Source: Streptomyces mutabilis (GTDB lineage: Bacteria > Actinomycetota > Actinomycetes > Streptomycetales > Streptomycetaceae). From it: a DNA stretch of 64,000 nt. Every line of letters begins with the position of its first letter. Within the stretch, counting starts at the first letter, position 1. Positions 42,582 through 51,123 of the stretch are shown piece after piece. The notes under the pieces are model-generated. The model was not told where the DNA came from, did no database searches, and was given only the letters and a program-made list of their open reading frames with translations. Where the stretch lies: the NCBI RefSeq assembly GCF_014649815.1, contig NZ_BMTT01000004.1, forward strand, positions 1 to 64,000, given 5' to 3'. The position numbers were made by a program, and so were the translations under genes.

Positions 42582-45236
42582 GTGCGAAGAACCCGGATCC
42601 TCACAGTCCTGCTGGCCCTGGCGGCCGGCCTCCTCACGGGCGGGCCGCCCGCCGCGCTGGCCGCCGGGGCACCGGCGGCGGCCGCCGTGGCCGCCGACTC
42701 CTACACCTGGAAGAACGCCCGCGTCGACGGGGGCGGCTTCGTCCCCGGCATCGTCTTCAACCGCTCCGAGAAGGACCTGGCCTACGCCCGCACCGACATC
42801 GGCGGCGCCTACCGCTGGGAGGAGGGAACGAAGAGCTGGACTCCCCTCCTCGACCACGTCGGCTGGGACGACTGGGGCCACACGGGTGTGGTCAGCGTCG
42901 CCTCCGACTCCGTAGACCCCGACCGGGTGTACGCGGCGGTCGGCACGTACACCAACGACTGGGACCCGGGCAACGGCGCGGTGCTGCGCTCCGCCGACCG
43001 GGGCGCGACGTGGGAGAAGGCCGACCTGCCGTTCAAGCTGGGCGGCAACATGCCGGGCCGCGGCATGGGCGAGCGCCTGGCCGTCGACCCGCACGACAAC
43101 GACGTGCTGTACCTGGGCGCGCCCAGCGGCAACGGCCTGTGGCGCTCGACGGACGCGGGCGTCACCTGGTCCGAGGTGACGGCCTTCCCCAACCCGGGCG
43201 ACTACGTACAGGACCCGACCGACGCCAGCGGTTACGCCTCCGACAACCAGGGCGTCGTCTGGGTCACCTTCGACGAGTCCACGGGTACGGCGGGCACCCC
43301 CACGAAGACGGTCTACGTGGGGGTCGCCGACAAGGAGAACGCCGTCTACCGCTCGACCGACGCGGGCGCGACCTGGGAGCGGGTCGCCGGGCAGCCGACC
43401 GGCTACCTCGCCCACAAGGGCGTCCTGGACGCCGAGAACGGCTACCTGTACCTGGCCTACAGCGACACGGGCGGCCCGTACGACGGCGGCAAGGGCCGGC
43501 TCTACCGGTACGCGACGGTGACGGGCACCTGGACGGACATCAGCCCGGTCGCCGAGGCCGACACCTACTTCGGCTTCAGCGGACTGACCGTCGACCGGCA
43601 GAACCCCGGCACGGTGATGGCGACGGCGTACAGCTCCTGGTGGCCGGACACGCAGATCTACCGCTCCACGGACAGCGGCGCGACGTGGACGCAGGCGTGG
43701 GAGTACACGTCGTACCCGACCCGCGAGAACCGCTACACCATGGACGTCTCCTCGTCCCCGTGGCTGACCTGGGGCGCGAATCCCAGCCCGCCCGAGCAGA
43801 CGCCGAAGCTGGGCTGGATGACGGAGGCGCTGGAGATCGACCCGTTCGACTCGGACCGGATGATGTACGGGACCGGGGCGACCATCTACGGCACGGAGAA
43901 CCTCACGAACTGGGACGACGAGGGCGGCGAGTTCGCCATCGAGCCCATGGTCCGCGGGCTGGAGGAGACGGCGGTGAACGACCTGGCCGCTCCCCCGTCG
44001 GGTGCCCCACTGCTCAGCGCGCTCGGTGACATCGGCGGCTTCCGGCACACGAGCCTGACCGAGGTGCCGTCGATGATGTTCACCTCCCCCAACTTCACCT
44101 CCACCACGAGTCTGGACTTCGCGGAGACCGACCCGGATGTCGTCGTGCGGGCCGGGAACCTGGACGCGGGCCCGCACATCGCCTTCTCCACGGACAACGG
44201 CGCCACCTGGTTCGGCGGGACCGACCCTGCGGGCGTGAGTGGCGGGGGCACCGTGGCCGCCGGCGCGGACGGCAGCCGCTTCGTGTGGAGCCCGCAGGGC
44301 GCCGGAGTACACCACACGACGGGCTTCGGCACGTCCTGGCAGCCGTCGAGCGGCATCCCGGCCGGCGCAGTCGTCGAGTCCGACCGGGTCGACCCGCACA
44401 CCTTCTACGGCTTCAAGTCCGGGAAGTTCTACGTCAGCACGGACGGCGGCGCGACCTTCACCGCGTCGGCGGCCACCGGCCTGCCCGCCGGGGACAGCGT
44501 CCGCTTCAAGGCGCTGCCGGGCGGGGAGGGGGACATCTGGCTGGCAGGCGGGACTGCGGACGGCCCGTACGGGCTGTGGCACTCGACGGACGGCGGCGCG
44601 AGCTTCACCAAGCTGCCGAACGTCGACGAGGCCGACACCATCGGCTTCGGCAAGGCTGCGCCGGGCGCCTCGTACCAAACCCTCTACACCAGCGCCGAGA
44701 TAGCCGGGGTGCGCGGCATCTTCCGCTCCACCGACCAGGGCGCCACCTGGACCCGCGTCAACGACGACGCCCACCAGTGGGGCTGGACCGGCGCGGCCAT
44801 CACTGGCGACCCGCGCGTCTACGGGCGAGTGTACGTGGCGACCAACGGGCGCGGGATCGTCTACGGCGACACCGCCGGTACCGGCCCCGGCCCAGGGCCG
44901 GACCCGGAGCCGACCGGGGCGTGCGCGGTGGCGTACACGGTCACCAACCAGTGGGCGGGCGGCTTCCAGGCCGATGTGCGGCTCACCAACACGGGCACCT
45001 CCGCCTGGAACGGCTGGTCCCTCGACTGGTCGTTCACCGGCAGCCAGCGGGTGACGCAGATGTGGAACGCGGGGTACTCCCAGTCGGGCGCCACCGTGAC
45101 GGCCGAGAACGTCGGCTGGAACGGCAAGGTGGCACCCGGCGCGTCGGTGAGCTTCGGCTTCACGGGGAGCTGGTCGGGGACCAACGCGGCACCGGCGTCG
45201 TTCGAGATGGGCGGCGAGGCCTGCGAGCAGGCCTGA
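42582..45236 (+). CDS. Secreted xyloglucanase, GH74-CBM2
   Basis: An 884-residue secreted enzyme beginning at GTG 42582 with GGAAGGA upstream. The signal peptide is ILTVLLALAAGLLTGGPPAALA. GH74 forms two seven-bladed propellers with Asp-box-like repeats SADRGATW, STDAGVTW, STDAGATW, STDSGATW and STDGGATF. The two catalytic aspartates expected for GH74 lie in ARTDIGGAYRW and LLSALGDIGGFRH, one per propeller half. After a GPGPGPDPEPTG linker, a CBM2 closes the protein (NQWAGGFQADVRLTN, MWNAGYSQSG, final Cys near the end). It cuts the xyloglucan backbone. No CebR box is apparent directly upstream, so control could differ from the cellulases. Confidence 0.92.
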   Translation: MRRTRILTVLLALAAGLLTGGPPAALAAGAPAAAAVAADSYTWKNARVDGGGFVPGIVFNRSEKDLAYARTDIGGAYRWEEGTKSWTPLLDHVGWDDWGHTGVVSVASDSVDPDRVYAAVGTYTNDWDPGNGAVLRSADRGATWEKADLPFKLGGNMPGRGMGERLAVDPHDNDVLYLGAPSGNGLWRSTDAGVTWSEVTAFPNPGDYVQDPTDASGYASDNQGVVWVTFDESTGTAGTPTKTVYVGVADKENAVYRSTDAGATWERVAGQPTGYLAHKGVLDAENGYLYLAYSDTGGPYDGGKGRLYRYATVTGTWTDISPVAEADTYFGFSGLTVDRQNPGTVMATAYSSWWPDTQIYRSTDSGATWTQAWEYTSYPTRENRYTMDVSSSPWLTWGANPSPPEQTPKLGWMTEALEIDPFDSDRMMYGTGATIYGTENLTNWDDEGGEFAIEPMVRGLEETAVNDLAAPPSGAPLLSALGDIGGFRHTSLTEVPSMMFTSPNFTSTTSLDFAETDPDVVVRAGNLDAGPHIAFSTDNGATWFGGTDPAGVSGGGTVAAGADGSRFVWSPQGAGVHHTTGFGTSWQPSSGIPAGAVVESDRVDPHTFYGFKSGKFYVSTDGGATFTASAATGLPAGDSVRFKALPGGEGDIWLAGGTADGPYGLWHSTDGGASFTKLPNVDEADTIGFGKAAPGASYQTLYTSAEIAGVRGIFRSTDQGATWTRVNDDAHQWGWTGAAITGDPRVYGRVYVATNGRGIVYGDTAGTGPGPGPDPEPTGACAVAYTVTNQWAGGFQADVRLTNTGTSAWNGWSLDWSFTGSQRVTQMWNAGYSQSGATVTAENVGWNGKVAPGASVSFGFTGSWSGTNAAPASFEMGGEACEQA

Positions 45237-45373
45237 CAGCCCGGGAGGGCGCGTGCCGGCGGCGCGCCCTCCCGTCCGCGTGACCAGTGCGCCCGTTTCA
45301 CGCCCTTGTGGCCCTGCCGCCCACCTTCGACCGTTGTGTGGAAGGGAGTGGCGCCGAGACCAGGGGGTTGGGT

Positions 45374-45619
45374 ATGGCGCGCAAGTGGGAGGGGACGGCG
45401 GGGCTGCTGCTGCTCGGACTGGCTGTGCTGCTGGATCGCACGGTCGCGAGCAGGACCGCGGAGAAGAGAAACCGGGACTGGCGGGACGCAGCCCTGCGCG
45501 CCGCGTACCGGCGGGGCGTACCGGTGACGGTGCTCGCCTCCCGGACGCGGCTGACGCAGGGCTGGGTGAAGACGGTGGTCACCGGCGGGAAGCCCCCGCC
45601 GGTGGACGAGGCCGCGTGA
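45374..45619 (+). CDS. Small single-span membrane protein (81 aa)
   Basis: An 81-residue protein. ATG at 45374 has AGGGGG seven bases before it. One membrane span, GTAGLLLLGLAVLLDRTVA, is followed by a basic part with DAALRAAYRRGVPVTVLASR and TRLTQGWVKTVVTGG, which resembles a helix-turn-helix (RRGVPVTVLASRTRLTQGWVKTV). A membrane-tethered DNA-binding protein is one possible reading. Its stop is 15 bases from the convergent PL11 gene stop. No function known to me. Confidence 0.6.
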   Translation: MARKWEGTAGLLLLGLAVLLDRTVASRTAEKRNRDWRDAALRAAYRRGVPVTVLASRTRLTQGWVKTVVTGGKPPPVDEAA

Positions 45620-45634
45620 GGACGCGGCGGCGGA

Positions 45635-47512
45635 TCAGGGGGTGTACACCGTCGGCCTGGGCGCCGTCGCCATCCCCGCGCCGATGAAGAAGCTTGGGTG
45701 CGGAGGCTGGTTGTAGGCCGTGTTCTGCCAGGCCAGGGCCGTGCGGTACTGGGTGTCGTGGAGGAGGGTGGTGATCCTGCGGTCCGTGTCGTGCGGGGTC
45801 GAATAGACGCGCAGGGCGGTGTTGTTGCTCGTGCGCCAGACGACCTCCTCCCGCCAGTCGCCGAGGATGTCGCCGGACAGGACCGGGGTGGCCTTCGTGC
45901 CGTTGTTGGAGGCCACGCCGGAGCCGGTGAGGAGGCGGGTGTCGCCGGAGGTGCCGTACTTGTCGACGCGGGTGCCGTCGAGGAGTTCGCGGACGGGGTC
46001 GCCGTCCCACCAGGACAGGAAGTTGGCGCTGGAGGGCTTGCGGCTGTGCACGACCGTGCCCTTCGGGTTGCGGATGCCGCTCTCGGCCGACGACCAGGAC
46101 TCCGCGCCCGCGCTGCCGGACCAGATGTCGGCCGAGACGCCCCGGCCGTTGTCGCCGCTCGCGCCCGTCGCCCAGATGATCTGGCCGGTGCGGGCATCGG
46201 CCATCCAGGAGGAGGGCTTCGAACTGTCCTCGTCGACCTTGAACTCCTCCAGGCCGGGGCGGGACGGGTCGAGGTCGCCGACGTGCATGGCGTCGCCGTG
46301 GCCGTTGCGCGTGGTCCACAGGGCGTGGCCGTTGTCGTCGACGGCCATCGCGCCGTACACGATCTCGTCCCTGCCGTCGCCGTCGACGTCCGCCACGGAC
46401 AGCTGGTGGTTGCCCTGGCCGTCGTAGCCCTTGCCCGCGTTGGTGGAGGAATTGGTGTCGAAGGTCCAGCGGCGGGTGAAGCGCCCGTCCCGCCAGTCCC
46501 AGGCGGCGATCACCGAGCGGGTGTAGTAGCCGCGCGCCATGATCAGGGAGGGGCGGGAGCCGTCCAGGTAGGCCGTGCCGGCCAGAAAGCGGTCGACGCG
46601 GTTGCCGTAGGAGTCGCCCCAGGAGGAGACGTTGCCCCGGGCGGGGACGTAGTCGACCGTGCCCATGGCCCTGCCGGTCCGCCCGTCGAACATGGTCAGG
46701 TACTCGGGGCCGGTGAGGATGTACCCGGACGAGTTGCGGTGGTCGGCCGATGAGTCGCCGATGACCACGCCCGTGCCGTCCCTGGTGCCGTCGGCGGTCT
46801 TCATGGCGACCTCGGCCCTGCCGTCGCCGTCGTAGTCGTACACCTGGAACTGCGTGTAGTGGGCGCCGGAGCGGATGTTGCGGCCCAGGTCGACGCGCCA
46901 CAGCCGGGTGCCGTCGAGTTTGACGCCGTCGACGATCGTGTTGCCGGTGTAGCCGGACTGGGAGTTGTCCTTGGCGTTGGTGGGCTGCCACTTCAGGACG
47001 AGGTCGAGGGCCCCGTCGCCGTCGAGGTCGCCGACGGAGGCGTCGTTGGCCTCGTAGGTGTAGGAGACGCCGTCGGGGGTGGTGCCGCCGGCCGGCGGGG
47101 AGATCGGCACGTCCTTGTAGCCGGCCCGGAACTGGATCGCATGGACCGAGTCGCCCTGTTCCGTGCCGTTCACGACCGCGCGGACGGTGTAGTCGGCGTG
47201 GGAGGGGGCGCCGGAGTGGAAGAAGGTCGTGGAGCCGGTGACCGGCGCGGAGTTGACCTTGGTGCCGGCCCGGTAGACGTTGAAGGAGACGCCGTCGGGG
47301 TCGGTGCCCAGCCAGCGCCAGCTGACCAGGTTGCCGTCGCCGGTGTGGACGCTGACCACGCCCCGGTCGAGGGCCTCGACCTGCCGGGCGGTGGCGGCCT
47401 CGGCGGTGTCGGTGGTGAGCGTGGTCAGGCCGGTGCCGACCAGCCCTGCGGCGGCGAGGGCCGCGCCGATGACGAGCGGACGGCGTCTGCGGTGCTTGTG
47501 GGGGTGCCTCAC
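45635..47512 (-). CDS. Secreted rhamnogalacturonan lyase (PL11)
   Basis: A 625-residue secreted lyase. GTG at 47512 has AGGAGG nine bases upstream. The signal peptide is LVIGAALAAAGLVGTGLTTL ending near AEAA. The start ARQVEALDRGVVSVHTGDGNLVSWRWLG, then the Ca-binding propeller blocks DASVGDLDGDGALDLVLKW, YDYDGDGRAEVAMKTADG, VADVDGDGRDEIVYG and HVGDLDPSRPGLEEF, with HALWTTRNGHGDAMH, are typical of PL11 (YesW/YesX type). It cleaves the rhamnose-galacturonate backbone of pectin by beta-elimination. It extends the plant cell-wall island to pectin. Confidence 0.92.
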   Translation of the reverse strand: MRHPHKHRRRRPLVIGAALAAAGLVGTGLTTLTTDTAEAATARQVEALDRGVVSVHTGDGNLVSWRWLGTDPDGVSFNVYRAGTKVNSAPVTGSTTFFHSGAPSHADYTVRAVVNGTEQGDSVHAIQFRAGYKDVPISPPAGGTTPDGVSYTYEANDASVGDLDGDGALDLVLKWQPTNAKDNSQSGYTGNTIVDGVKLDGTRLWRVDLGRNIRSGAHYTQFQVYDYDGDGRAEVAMKTADGTRDGTGVVIGDSSADHRNSSGYILTGPEYLTMFDGRTGRAMGTVDYVPARGNVSSWGDSYGNRVDRFLAGTAYLDGSRPSLIMARGYYTRSVIAAWDWRDGRFTRRWTFDTNSSTNAGKGYDGQGNHQLSVADVDGDGRDEIVYGAMAVDDNGHALWTTRNGHGDAMHVGDLDPSRPGLEEFKVDEDSSKPSSWMADARTGQIIWATGASGDNGRGVSADIWSGSAGAESWSSAESGIRNPKGTVVHSRKPSSANFLSWWDGDPVRELLDGTRVDKYGTSGDTRLLTGSGVASNNGTKATPVLSGDILGDWREEVVWRTSNNTALRVYSTPHDTDRRITTLLHDTQYRTALAWQNTAYNQPPHPSFFIGAGMATAPRPTVYTP

Positions 47513-47598
47513 GGGACGAACCTCCTGGAGGACGGATGGATTCCGTCTCTTGGTCGCCGCCCGGGGCGCCCGGGTTGCCGCCCGCCGGTCACGGTTTC

Positions 47599-48339
47599 CT
47601 ACGGCTTCACGAACGCCCGCAGTGTGAACACCGGGTCGGGCCGGGGCCGGTCCTGGTCGGGCAGCGCCGCGAGGCGGGCCGCGAACTCCTCCGCGCGCGG
47701 GTCGCCCGGTGGCAGCGTGACGAACCAGCCGCGCCCGAGGTCGGCGATGGTGCGGCGCGGGCTGCGGCCCTGGCCGTGGCCGGTGAAGCGGGCGTGCCCG
47801 GCGGGGACCAGGCCGTGGGCGCGAGCGTGCGTCTCGACGAGCTCCGCCGCGTCGTGCGCGGTGCTCGGCGGGCGGGTCGCGAGGACGGCGTCGATGTCGC
47901 TGCCCACGTTGTGCGAGGCGCCCTTGTCGACCGTGGTCACGTACACCCCGCCGGGACGCAGGACGCGGGCGCACTCGCCGACGATCGCCCGCGCGTTCAC
48001 GCCGCTGCCCGCCAGGTGGAGCAGCCACACGCTGCTGACGGCGTCGAACTCGCCGTCCCGGAAGGGCAGCCGGCGGCTGTCGGCCAGCACCACGGCGCCG
48101 GGCAGCCGGCCAGCGGCGCGTCGGGCCATGGCGTGCGCGAGGTCGACGCCGGTCACCCGGAGGGCCTCCCGGCCGGCCGCGAGCCGACGGGTGACGATGC
48201 CGGTGCCGCAGGCGACGTCGAGCAGGCTGCGCGCCCGGGGCGGGACGAGGCTCAGTACGGCCCGTGCGGCGGCCTCGGCGCGGGGCTCGCCGCCGCGGGA
48301 GGCATCGTAGACTTCCGCTTCCTTGTCGTAGTCGAGCAC
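47599..48339 (-). CDS. Class I SAM-dependent methyltransferase
   Basis: A 246-residue UbiE/Coq5-like methyltransferase. Motif I is LLDVACGTGIVTRRLAAG, motif II VTGVDLAHAMARRA, then SRRLPFRDGEFDAVSSVWLLHL and VLRPGGVYVTTVDKG. The start GTG at 48339 gives LDYDKEAEVYDASRGGEPRA, a usual N-terminus for this group. It is four bases downstream of the carbinolamine dehydratase gene on the same strand, so the two are one transcript. Substrate unknown. Confidence 0.85.
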   Translation of the reverse strand: MLDYDKEAEVYDASRGGEPRAEAAARAVLSLVPPRARSLLDVACGTGIVTRRLAAGREALRVTGVDLAHAMARRAAGRLPGAVVLADSRRLPFRDGEFDAVSSVWLLHLAGSGVNARAIVGECARVLRPGGVYVTTVDKGASHNVGSDIDAVLATRPPSTAHDAAELVETHARAHGLVPAGHARFTGHGQGRSPRRTIADLGRGWFVTLPPGDPRAEEFAARLAALPDQDRPRPDPVFTLRAFVKP

Positions 48340-48343
48340 ACCG

Positions 48344-48649
48344 TCAGTGTGCCCTGTGGCCGACGGCCAGGTCCTCCACCCTGCGGGCGAGCTCCACGTC
48401 CTTCTCGGTGACGGCGCCGCCCGCGCTGTGCGTGTGCACGGCGAGCGAGACCGTGTTGTAGCCGAGGGTCAGGTCGGAGTGGTGGTCGAGCTCCTCCTGC
48501 ACCTGGGAGACGTGGACGACCATCGCGGTCGCCGCGAAGTGCGAGCCCAGCCGGTAGGTGCGGGTGAGGCGGCCGTCGTCGAGGGACCAGCCCGGCAGCT
48601 CGGCCAGCCGTTCCTCGATCTCCTTCTGCGACAGCGGTTCGACGGGCAT
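48344..48649 (-). CDS. Pterin-4a-carbinolamine dehydratase
   Basis: A 101-residue PCD/DCoH protein. The signature EELDHHSDLTLGYNTVSLAVHTH holds the catalytic His residues, preceded by LPGWSLDDGRLTRTYRLGSHFAATAMVVHVSQV. The enzyme recycles hydroxylated tetrahydropterin to the quinonoid form. ATG at 48649 fits the family length. No aromatic amino acid hydroxylase is seen nearby, so its partner is elsewhere. Confidence 0.9.
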   Translation of the reverse strand: MPVEPLSQKEIEERLAELPGWSLDDGRLTRTYRLGSHFAATAMVVHVSQVQEELDHHSDLTLGYNTVSLAVHTHSAGGAVTEKDVELARRVEDLAVGHRAH

Positions 48650-48771
48650 GGGTCGCGCTCCTCTCCTTCGCGGCGGCACCCCTTCAGCCTGCCACACGAT
48701 CACCCCGCGGGCCCTGGTCAGGAGCGCCCGCCGGTCCCGGTACGGGCCCAGCGTCGGCTACGGTTCGGCGT

Positions 48772-49587
48772 ATGACCGCACTCATGTCCGGTACCGCCCC
48801 CACCGCCCAGGGCGTGGGTCCGCTGCTGCGGGCCTGGCGGGAGCGGCGGCGGGTCAGCCAGCTGGAGCTGGCGCTGCGCGCCGACTCCTCCGCCCGGCAC
48901 ATCAGCTTCATCGAGACGGGGCGTTCCCGGCCGAGCGAGGAGATGGTGCTGCGGCTCGCCGAGCACCTGGACGTCCCCGTGCGCGAACGCAACGCGCTGC
49001 TGCTCGCGGCCGGTTACGCCCCGCACTACCCGGAGACCCCGCTGGACGACCCGGCGCTGGACGCCCTGCGCGCGGGCATGGAGCGACTGATCCGGGGCTA
49101 CGAGCCGTACCCCGCGCTGGTCGTGGACGCGACGTACCGGGTACTGGCCGCCAACCGGGGCATCCTGATGCTGCTGGACGGGCTCCCCGAGCACCTGCTG
49201 GAGTCACCCGTCAACGCGATGCGGCTGACCCTGCACCCGGAGGGCCTGGCGCCGCGCATCCGCAACCTGCGCGAGTGGCGCGGGCACCTGCTGGAGCAGA
49301 TGGAGCGGCAGATCGCCCTGCACCGTTCGGAGCCGCTCAGGGCGCTGTACGAGGAGGTGGCGGCGTACCCGGTGCCGGAGAGCGGTGCGGGCGATGAGCC
49401 GGCCGAGCCGGTGCCGTACTTCGCGCTGCCGATGCAGATCGAGCACGAGGGCCGGACCCTGTCGTTCATCTCGTCCATCTCCACCTTCAACACGCCGATG
49501 GACGTGACGGTCGCCGAGCTGGCCATCGAGACGCTGCTCCCGGCCGACCCGGCGACGATCAAGTACCTTCACACGTCGGTTTTCTGA
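48772..49587 (+). CDS. XRE regulator with MmyB-like ligand domain (MLTR type)
   Basis: A 271-residue regulator. The N-terminal HTH is PLLRAWRERRRVSQLELALRADSSARHISFIETGRSRPSEEM. From about residue 100 (YEPYPALVVDATYRVLAANRG) the PAS-like MmyB ligand-binding domain follows, ending TLSFISSISTFNTPMDVTVAELAIETLLPADP. The group often controls a neighbouring dehydrogenase gene; here the neighbour on the left is the divergent dehydratase/methyltransferase pair. Its 3' end overlaps the end of the convergent membrane protein gene by 19 bases. Confidence 0.88.
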   Translation: MTALMSGTAPTAQGVGPLLRAWRERRRVSQLELALRADSSARHISFIETGRSRPSEEMVLRLAEHLDVPVRERNALLLAAGYAPHYPETPLDDPALDALRAGMERLIRGYEPYPALVVDATYRVLAANRGILMLLDGLPEHLLESPVNAMRLTLHPEGLAPRIRNLREWRGHLLEQMERQIALHRSEPLRALYEEVAAYPVPESGAGDEPAEPVPYFALPMQIEHEGRTLSFISSISTFNTPMDVTVAELAIETLLPADPATIKYLHTSVF

Positions 49588-49994
49588 CGCTGCCTCAGTG
49601 CCGCGTACTGGAGCAGCGCGAACCCGGCGACGGTGAGCGCCTGGAGCACCGTCCACACCGCACCGGCCGTGGTGGGCGTCAGCCACAGGCCGAGGGCGGC
49701 GAGGCTGACCGCCGCCCAGGCGAGGTTGACCTCGACGACGGCCCGTACCGCGAGGGTCGGCGGCCGGGACCGCGCGGTGACCAGGGCAACGCACCCGGCG
49801 TACACCGCGAGGAACGCGCCGAGGGCGAGGAGCAGTCCGGAGCCGGCGCCGAGGAACCGGCCGAGCGGGCCGGGAAAAGCGAGGTAGGCGACCGCGTTGG
49901 CGCCGGTCACCACCGCGTCGAGGGCAAGGAAGCGGCGCAGCATCAGCCGCGGTTCGGCGGTGCGGGCGAGGACGGCCAACTGGTTCGTGGACAT
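49569..49994 (-). CDS. Small four-span membrane protein
   Basis: A 141-residue protein with four hydrophobic segments: FLALDAVVTGANAVAYLAF, GLLLALGAFLAVYAGCVAL, AVVEVNLAWAAVSLAALGLWL and AVWTVLQALTVAGFALLQYA. The pattern is like DoxX-type or integral membrane proteins of Actinobacteria, but no catalytic motif is visible. It is divergent from the XRE/DUF5753 regulator, with a spacer carrying a large hairpin and a palindrome. Confidence 0.65.
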   Translation of the reverse strand: MSTNQLAVLARTAEPRLMLRRFLALDAVVTGANAVAYLAFPGPLGRFLGAGSGLLLALGAFLAVYAGCVALVTARSRPPTLAVRAVVEVNLAWAAVSLAALGLWLTPTTAGAVWTVLQALTVAGFALLQYAALRQRQKTDV

Positions 49995-50036
49995 GACGAG
50001 TCACCCTCCGTCGGGATCGGTGCACGGTTGCGGGGG

Positions 50037-50074
50037 CCGGGTTCCGGACCGGAGTGCGCCGGCCCGGAACCCGG
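50037..50074. repeat. Large inverted repeat upstream of the membrane protein gene
   Basis: A perfect 11-bp stem (50037-50047/50064-50074) with an inner CCGG/CCGG pairing makes a long rod. It lies in the 5' leader of the minus-strand membrane protein gene, about 43 bases before the start codon, and could affect mRNA stability or translation rather than termination. Confidence 0.5.
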
Positions 50075-50109
50075 TGACTCCACGATCGCGCTCCGGTCGC
50101 GCACGGTCG

Positions 50110-50126
50110 ATTACCCGACGGGTAAT
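50110..50126. promoter_or_regulatory. Palindromic operator candidate ATTACCC-GAC-GGGTAAT
   Basis: A perfect 7-bp inverted repeat with 3-base spacer, AT-rich ends in an otherwise GC-rich spacer between the divergent membrane protein gene and the DUF5753 regulator. Such sites are typical for dimeric regulators. The neighbouring XRE genes are candidates to bind it. Confidence 0.55.
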
Positions 50127-50212
50127 GGTGGTGATCCACGACCGCCCCTGTGAGACTGACAAGGGAACATGACAGACTGCGTTGGGACTTGGGCGCGTTG
50201 GGGAGGCGTGGC

Positions 50213-51076
50213 GTGAGTGAGCGGCGGGCCGCACCCACCGTGGGCCAGGTGGTCCTGGGCAGGCGGCTGCAGGAACTGCGGGAGACGGCGGGCCTCAAGC
50301 GCGAGGAGGCCGCCAAGGTCCTCCGGGTGGCCCCGGCGACCGTGCGACGCATGGAGATGGCCGAGGTCTCGCTGAAAATACCGTACGTCCAGATCCTGCT
50401 GACGGCCTACGGGGTGCCCGCGGCCGAGGTGTCGGCGTTCGTGGCCCTGGCCGAGGAGGCGAACCAGCCGGGCTGGTGGCAGCGGTACCACGACGTGCTG
50501 CCGGACTGGTTCAGCATGTACGTGAGCCTGGAGGGCGCCGCGCGGATCGTCCGCTCCTACGAGCCGCACTTCATACCCGGTCTGCTGCAGACCGAGGACT
50601 ACGCGCGCGCGGTCCTGGAGGCGGGGACGATCGGGAACGCGGGCGGCGACGCGGTCGAGCGGCACGTGTCCCTGCGGATGGAGCGGCAGCGGCTGCTGGA
50701 GCGCGCGAACCCGCCGCACCTGTGGGTGGTGATGGACGAGACGGTGCTGCGGCGGCCGGTGAGCATCGACGGCCGGGTGATGCGCGACCAGCTGGACAAG
50801 CTGCTGGAGTTCGCGGTCCGGGACCGGGTGACGCTCCAGGTGGCCGAGTTCGACGACGGGCCGCACCCCGGGACGTACGCGCCGTTCACCCTGTTCCGTT
50901 TCGCGGAGCCGGAGCTGCCCGACATGGTTTTCACCGAGTATCTGACGGGCGCCCTCTACCTGGACTCCCGTACGGAGGTCTCCGCGCACCTGGAGGTCCT
51001 GGACCACATGACGGCGCGTGCCGCTTCGACCCAGCGCACCGAGAAGATTCTGCGCCGGTACCGCGAGAACTTCTGA
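50213..51076 (+). CDS. XRE-family regulator with DUF5753 domain
   Basis: A 287-residue protein starting at GTG 50213 with GGGGAGG upstream. HTH: GRRLQELRETAGLKREEAAKVLRVAPATVRRMEMAEV. The C-terminal DUF5753 domain has WWQRYHDVLPDWFSMYVSLEGAARIVRSYEPHFIPGLLQTEDYARAV, then ERQRLLERANPPHLWVVMDETVL and the usual end. Streptomyces genomes carry dozens of these; many work with a small DUF397 protein, but none is seen here. Possibly paired with the methyltransferase gene 47 bases downstream. Confidence 0.9.
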   Translation: MSERRAAPTVGQVVLGRRLQELRETAGLKREEAAKVLRVAPATVRRMEMAEVSLKIPYVQILLTAYGVPAAEVSAFVALAEEANQPGWWQRYHDVLPDWFSMYVSLEGAARIVRSYEPHFIPGLLQTEDYARAVLEAGTIGNAGGDAVERHVSLRMERQRLLERANPPHLWVVMDETVLRRPVSIDGRVMRDQLDKLLEFAVRDRVTLQVAEFDDGPHPGTYAPFTLFRFAEPELPDMVFTEYLTGALYLDSRTEVSAHLEVLDHMTARAASTQRTEKILRRYRENF

Positions 51077-51123
51077 CCCGGCGATCCCGAAGCACCCACG
51101 CCTTCGTGAGGAGACCACACCGC

